Source: QZLE01 sp033852075 (GTDB lineage: Bacteria; Pseudomonadota; Gammaproteobacteria; QZLD01). From it: DNA of 64,000 nucleotides. Position 1 is the first letter of the stretch, and each line of letters starts with the position of its first letter. Shown here one piece after another: positions 60,717-64,000 of the stretch. The notes below the pieces were generated by a model. It was not told the DNA's origin and did no database searches. It saw only the letters and a list, made by a program, of their open reading frames with translations. The position numbers and the translations under genes are program-made. The stretch covers positions 1 through 64,000 of the forward strand of contig JAWSVC010000006.1 in assembly GCA_033852075.1 (NCBI GenBank), read 5' to 3'.

Positions 60717-62420
60717 CTAAGGATGGCGGGTGGCGCCAACGGCGGCATCATTATCCACTCCGAGTTGTTTTAGGCTATTACTTGCCAAATCAAGCAATCC
60801 TTCGTTTGTTTGCCTGAATTGTCCATAACCCTCAATATACCACTCAATTCCGGCTAGTGATTCGGTAAGATAATCAAGGTCAGTCACTCTTGGTGTTGAG
60901 TCGCTTCCAATAATTTTTGTATTAATAAAATTATTACAGGTGGAAACTATAGAGGCAGCATAATCGAATTCTAAAATTGAAAGTGCTCCATGAATTTCAT
61001 CAAGCAAAATAGGTACGTTGGGAATCTGAGAACGGTCCATGCATGAGTCTACATACTCTTCCATCTCAGATTTTATTTTATTCATGTTGGAACGGCTTTC
61101 TTTAATCAGTATCTCAATAGCTTCGTTGTAATAAGAGTTGTTTGATGATGTGTTGTTTTTGGGGTGAGGTTTGTAGTCACTAAATCCCTTGATAATAGTG
61201 TCAGCGGCTTCAATTGAATCAGCTGCTGACGCGATTGTGGATTCGAAATTATTAGTAGATCCAGAGATTATTGCACATAGGTCATCATCAATGTCATTAA
61301 TGGCATTTGCCGCTTTATCAAGACCTAATAATGAAAGAGTGCTATTAATATTGAAAAGATCTTCGCGTAATTCAGTTAGTACGTCATCTTTAAGATCTTT
61401 ATCGCTATAAAGAGTTAAAAGCTTGTCCCTTACTATATCAAGTTGCTCTTCAATTTCAGCAGATACCTTGCCCATTACTGAGCTATCTGGAGCCTCTAAG
61501 TTTGATTTGTCGATAGCTGATTGTTCTGCAGTAAATGTCTTAATCGATGGAGCATACCTGGCGCAGATTCGTTCTATTGTAGGATTGTTTGTATCTGCTT
61601 TGATTAAGTAATAATAAAAAGAGAAGAGTTTCTCCTCATCAACTTTGGCATTTAACCGGTTGCTGTCATAATTTTTTAAATATGAATATTCCAGGTTGAT
61701 AGAGGCCAATAGAGCCTTAACTGAATTATCAATTTCTATCTGATTTTTATAAACAACATCAATAAAACAGCGAGCCAATAACCAGTATTCTCCACAAGAA
61801 TATTTTTGCATCATCTTATAGGTTTTGCTTATTGCCTGAACCATCAATTTAATGTGCTGTTCAGATTTAGAATTCTTTATAACGCCTAAAAGACCAACTT
61901 GGTAAACATGTTGTATCTTTTTTAATAAATTCTGCGATTTTTTTGAAATCTTTTGAGGGGCGCTTCCTTTTGTAGGCCATTCGGTGTGCTGAATAAATGG
62001 AGAATATGCAAACTTAAATTCAGATACTGGTTTTTCTCCACAGCAGTCTCTTAATAAATTAAAAATATCCAGAACCAAAATTTTATTGTCGGACCGATTT
62101 GCAAAGGAAAAATCAATATATTTATCCAGAAAGAAAGTTGCTGTAATAAGAATTTCAATGATTTTGCCGGAGTCGGTTATAGGCAAGGTAGTGGCGTATT
62201 GCAGAGAATCAATCATCTGCTTGCATATGGCAACGCCACCGTGAAATTCTAAAAAAGTAAGGGTGCCTGCTATTTGCTCCAGACTTTGAACGCAATGAAC
62301 TATTAAGCCATTATCACCAGAGTGGTGGAATGTTTCTATGTCGTGAGCGATCTCCTCTAAAGAAGATTTAATCTGAGTAATGGCAACAGATGCTGAAGTG
62401 TCAAAATAATATTCCGTCAT
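60717..62420 (-). CDS. ChpA/PilL-like Hpt-array protein without kinase
   Basis: This 567-residue cytoplasmic protein is helical and resembles the N-terminal Hpt-domain array of ChpA/PilL chemosensory kinases. The recurring pattern (LEQIAGTLTFLEFHGGVAICK near residue 50, LDEIHGALSILEFDYAASIV near 470) is like the family text HTLRGSLRMLE and AALLAEEM. The first unit has no His at the normal phosphorylation position, and I do not see the HxxKG signature elsewhere. ChpA proteins are over 1,500 residues with CheA and receiver domains; these are absent. It may be a split or decayed form, or a stand-alone scaffold. The phosphorylation role is doubtful. Confidence 0.6.
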   Translation of the reverse strand: MTEYYFDTSASVAITQIKSSLEEIAHDIETFHHSGDNGLIVHCVQSLEQIAGTLTFLEFHGGVAICKQMIDSLQYATTLPITDSGKIIEILITATFFLDKYIDFSFANRSDNKILVLDIFNLLRDCCGEKPVSEFKFAYSPFIQHTEWPTKGSAPQKISKKSQNLLKKIQHVYQVGLLGVIKNSKSEQHIKLMVQAISKTYKMMQKYSCGEYWLLARCFIDVVYKNQIEIDNSVKALLASINLEYSYLKNYDSNRLNAKVDEEKLFSFYYYLIKADTNNPTIERICARYAPSIKTFTAEQSAIDKSNLEAPDSSVMGKVSAEIEEQLDIVRDKLLTLYSDKDLKDDVLTELREDLFNINSTLSLLGLDKAANAINDIDDDLCAIISGSTNNFESTIASAADSIEAADTIIKGFSDYKPHPKNNTSSNNSYYNEAIEILIKESRSNMNKIKSEMEEYVDSCMDRSQIPNVPILLDEIHGALSILEFDYAASIVSTCNNFINTKIIGSDSTPRVTDLDYLTESLAGIEWYIEGYGQFRQTNEGLLDLASNSLKQLGVDNDAAVGATRHP

Positions 62421-62497
62421 CTTTAAAAAATTCCGTTAGTACTTCCTTATAATATTAGACTGAAATATCGATAAAAACAGAATATAGGCAAGATATA

Positions 62498-63217
62498 TTA
62501 ATCACTGATATATGTGCCATAAATCATTTCACGTTTTTTCCCAAATCCAGGCTTTTTATCAACTGTATATCCATGTTTTATTAACGAGCGCCTAACATTG
62601 CCCGCAGCGGTAAATGTACTCAGACTTGAATTAAGTTTGGCAGATCGCGCCACATTGCAGATTACGGTATCAGTCCACATCTGCGGATTAAGGGAAGGGG
62701 CAAAGCCGTCTAGAAACCAGCAATCAATTGATGAATCTGCAATGGTTGTAATGGTGTCGTTGATATCGCCAATGATGATGTTTAATACGGTCCTGAATTT
62801 CTTAATTTCTATAATGTTATTTCCGAACTTTAGGTCGGTGTATGAAGGAAGTAATTCAGAATAAATATCTGCTAATTGCGGCCAATTTTCAGCAGCTATC
62901 TTCATATCACCAAGAGCAAGAGGATGCTTTTCGAAAGATGTAAAGAAAAGCGTAGATTCAGGTTTTGAAATTGTATTCCAAAGCATACAGGTAAGAGCAA
63001 AATTTAAGCCGGTACCAAAACCTGTTTCGGCGATATGAAAACTTTTAGTCTCAATAAATTTATCTGTAAGGTTGTTACTGTCAATAAAAACATACTGCGA
63101 TTCCTGCATGCCATTATCGGCAGAAAAATACACATCTCCATATTCAATAGATACCGGAGTTGATTTATTTTTCCATGATATGTCGCATACTGCTTTATTG
63201 TTTTTTTTGTTATTCAT
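62498..63217 (-). CDS. mnmD: MnmD-type tRNA methyltransferase (MnmC N-terminal domain)
   Basis: The 239-residue protein matches the methyltransferase half of MnmC: DVYFSADNGMQESQYVFI near residue 28, HIAETGFGTGLNFALTCMLW as the S-adenosylmethionine motif near 62, and CWFLDGFAPSLNPQMWTD near 165. MnmC completes 5-methylaminomethyl-2-thiouridine at the tRNA wobble base. The FAD-dependent half present in E. coli MnmC is absent, so this is the stand-alone MnmD form. It may be transcribed with the upstream-lying Hpt-array gene, 77 bases apart. Confidence 0.9.
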   Translation of the reverse strand: MNNKKNNKAVCDISWKNKSTPVSIEYGDVYFSADNGMQESQYVFIDSNNLTDKFIETKSFHIAETGFGTGLNFALTCMLWNTISKPESTLFFTSFEKHPLALGDMKIAAENWPQLADIYSELLPSYTDLKFGNNIIEIKKFRTVLNIIIGDINDTITTIADSSIDCWFLDGFAPSLNPQMWTDTVICNVARSAKLNSSLSTFTAAGNVRRSLIKHGYTVDKKPGFGKKREMIYGTYISD

Positions 63218-63485
63218 AACAAACTTATTTGTGGCGATAGATGCAATAACATTTTGAAATATAAGGGTAAAATAAAAGTGCGCGCAAGAAAATGCCGATA
63301 ATTGGCGTTTCTTTTTGTATAAAACTGGTTTTTAGTTTAGCGTACATTTAATTGAAAATTAACAAAAAAAATCATTAGGAGACTGGAATTTTATAACTGC
63401 AAGGTGTAATCTTCACTGTTATAAATACAGCGTGAATTTGCTGTTTTACACTTACTGATATCAGGGAAATTTTAGGAGATATTTA

Positions 63486-64000
63486 ATGGCTACAGGAAAA
63501 GACATTAAGTTAGCAGTTGATATGGAAGAAGCTCTTGGGCAAATGCAAAAAATCCAAAAAGCAAATGCTGAATTTGTGCAAAAACTTGCAGAAGGACAAA
63601 TGGAGCTTGTAAACGAATTAATCGATGGAACAATGAAGCACTTTGATGCTTTGAAAGAAGTTAAAAATCCTCAAGAAATGGTAGAGCTACAGAATCAATA
63701 TTTTTCTGATTCAGCAAAGAAGATTACTACCAAAGGAAGACAGTTATTTGATATCTATGTGTCTTCACAACCAGTAATCGCTTCATTAATGCCTGCAGTT
63801 GCAAAACCGGCAGCAAAAAAAACAGCGGCAAAACCTGCAGCTAAAAAGCCAGCAGCTAAGCCTGCGGCAAAACCAGCTGCGAAAAAACCAGCAGCTAAGA
63901 AGCCTGCTGCAAAAAAACCAGCAGCTAAGCCAGCAGCAAAAACTGTATCTAAAAAGGCTACTCCGCCAAAAGCAGCTGCAAAACCAGCAGCTAAGCCAGC
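63486..64000 (+). CDS. Phasin-family protein with PAAK-rich tail, runs past window
   Basis: The ATG at 63486 follows AGGAG. The first 105 residues are a helical phasin domain (MATGKDIKLAVDMEEALGQM, then KIQKANAEFVQKLAEGQMEL). Phasins coat polyhydroxyalkanoate granules. From about residue 100 the sequence turns into repeated AAKKPAAK and AAKPA units, which continue to the window edge. Lys/Ala/Pro tails like this resemble histone H1 and the DNA-binding tails of PhaF-type phasins. A DNA- or nucleoid-binding role for the tail is inferred. The 3' end is not in the window. Confidence 0.85.
   Translation, partial: MATGKDIKLAVDMEEALGQMQKIQKANAEFVQKLAEGQMELVNELIDGTMKHFDALKEVKNPQEMVELQNQYFSDSAKKITTKGRQLFDIYVSSQPVIASLMPAVAKPAAKKTAAKPAAKKPAAKPAAKPAAKKPAAKKPAAKKPAAKPAAKTVSKKATPPKAAAKPAAKP

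Noticed and set aside
1..64000. CRISPR array
   Set aside because: No regularly spaced identical repeats with unique spacers were seen. The repeated palindromes are irregular in spacing and type.

Overview
The window reads as chromosomal DNA of a free-living, AT-rich gammaproteobacterium. The evidence is the iscRSU-fdx cluster, a MoxR/Bat operon followed by a DUF2956 gene, a tpiA-secG-tRNA-Leu block, NADH dehydrogenase genes (nuoA-H), fabI, ilvD, a ChpA-like Hpt-array protein and a phasin gene that implies polyhydroxyalkanoate granules. I cannot name a genus. Coding density is high, with short operons, and several intergenic regions are filled with dispersed palindromic repeats.

Layout. 1-6650 (minus strand) is a tightly packed six-gene operon: two substrate-binding-protein/OmpA fusions, a membrane-anchored von Willebrand A protein, a coiled-coil membrane protein, a TelA-family protein and a substrate-binding protein cut by the window edge. 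This is the best candidate here for a poorly described system. 6935-8471 holds tpiA, secG with a repetitive acidic tail, and tRNA-Leu(GAG) with its terminator. 8576-12712 looks like a decayed island behind the tRNA: a broken integrase, a LysM-like/membrane-hairpin candidate toxin with a membrane partner, a Vsr fragment, another gene fragment and a class II Fic protein. 12962-15480 is iscR-iscS-iscU-fdx behind a recognisable IscR operator. 15998-18916 carries two Lcl/DUF1566 envelope proteins, one with calcium-binding thrombospondin type 3 repeats. 19163-26834 is the MoxR-Bat operon plus DUF2956. 27206-32002 is a very large secreted subtilase. 32177-37560 is accessory material: a possible PD-(D/E)XK protein, lipoproteins, an Nbp35/Mrp ATPase, a degraded gene and a hydrolase. 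38204-40250 is a complete type II restriction-modification system (controller, HNH endonuclease, cytosine methyltransferase) with matching operator-like sites in front of both transcription units. 40739-48695 is nuoABCDEFGH, interrupted between nuoE and nuoF by about 0.5 kb of repeats and lacking nuoI-N downstream. 48719-63217 holds a MATE pump, a single-domain response regulator, fabI, a hybrid histidine kinase, a lytic transglycosylase-like lipoprotein, an alpha/beta hydrolase with an unusual tail, ilvD, a ChpA-like Hpt-array protein and mnmD. The window ends inside the phasin gene.

How the genes work together. The isc genes build Fe-S clusters needed by Nuo, IlvD and the Nbp35-like carrier. 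The Bat operon and the first operon both pair von Willebrand A domains with envelope proteins, which suggests two separate envelope-maintenance or sensing machines. In several Proteobacteria, to my knowledge, nuoA follows the secG/tRNA-Leu block directly; here about 32 kb separates them, and the presence of an integrase remnant next to the tRNA suggests insertion and rearrangement at that site.
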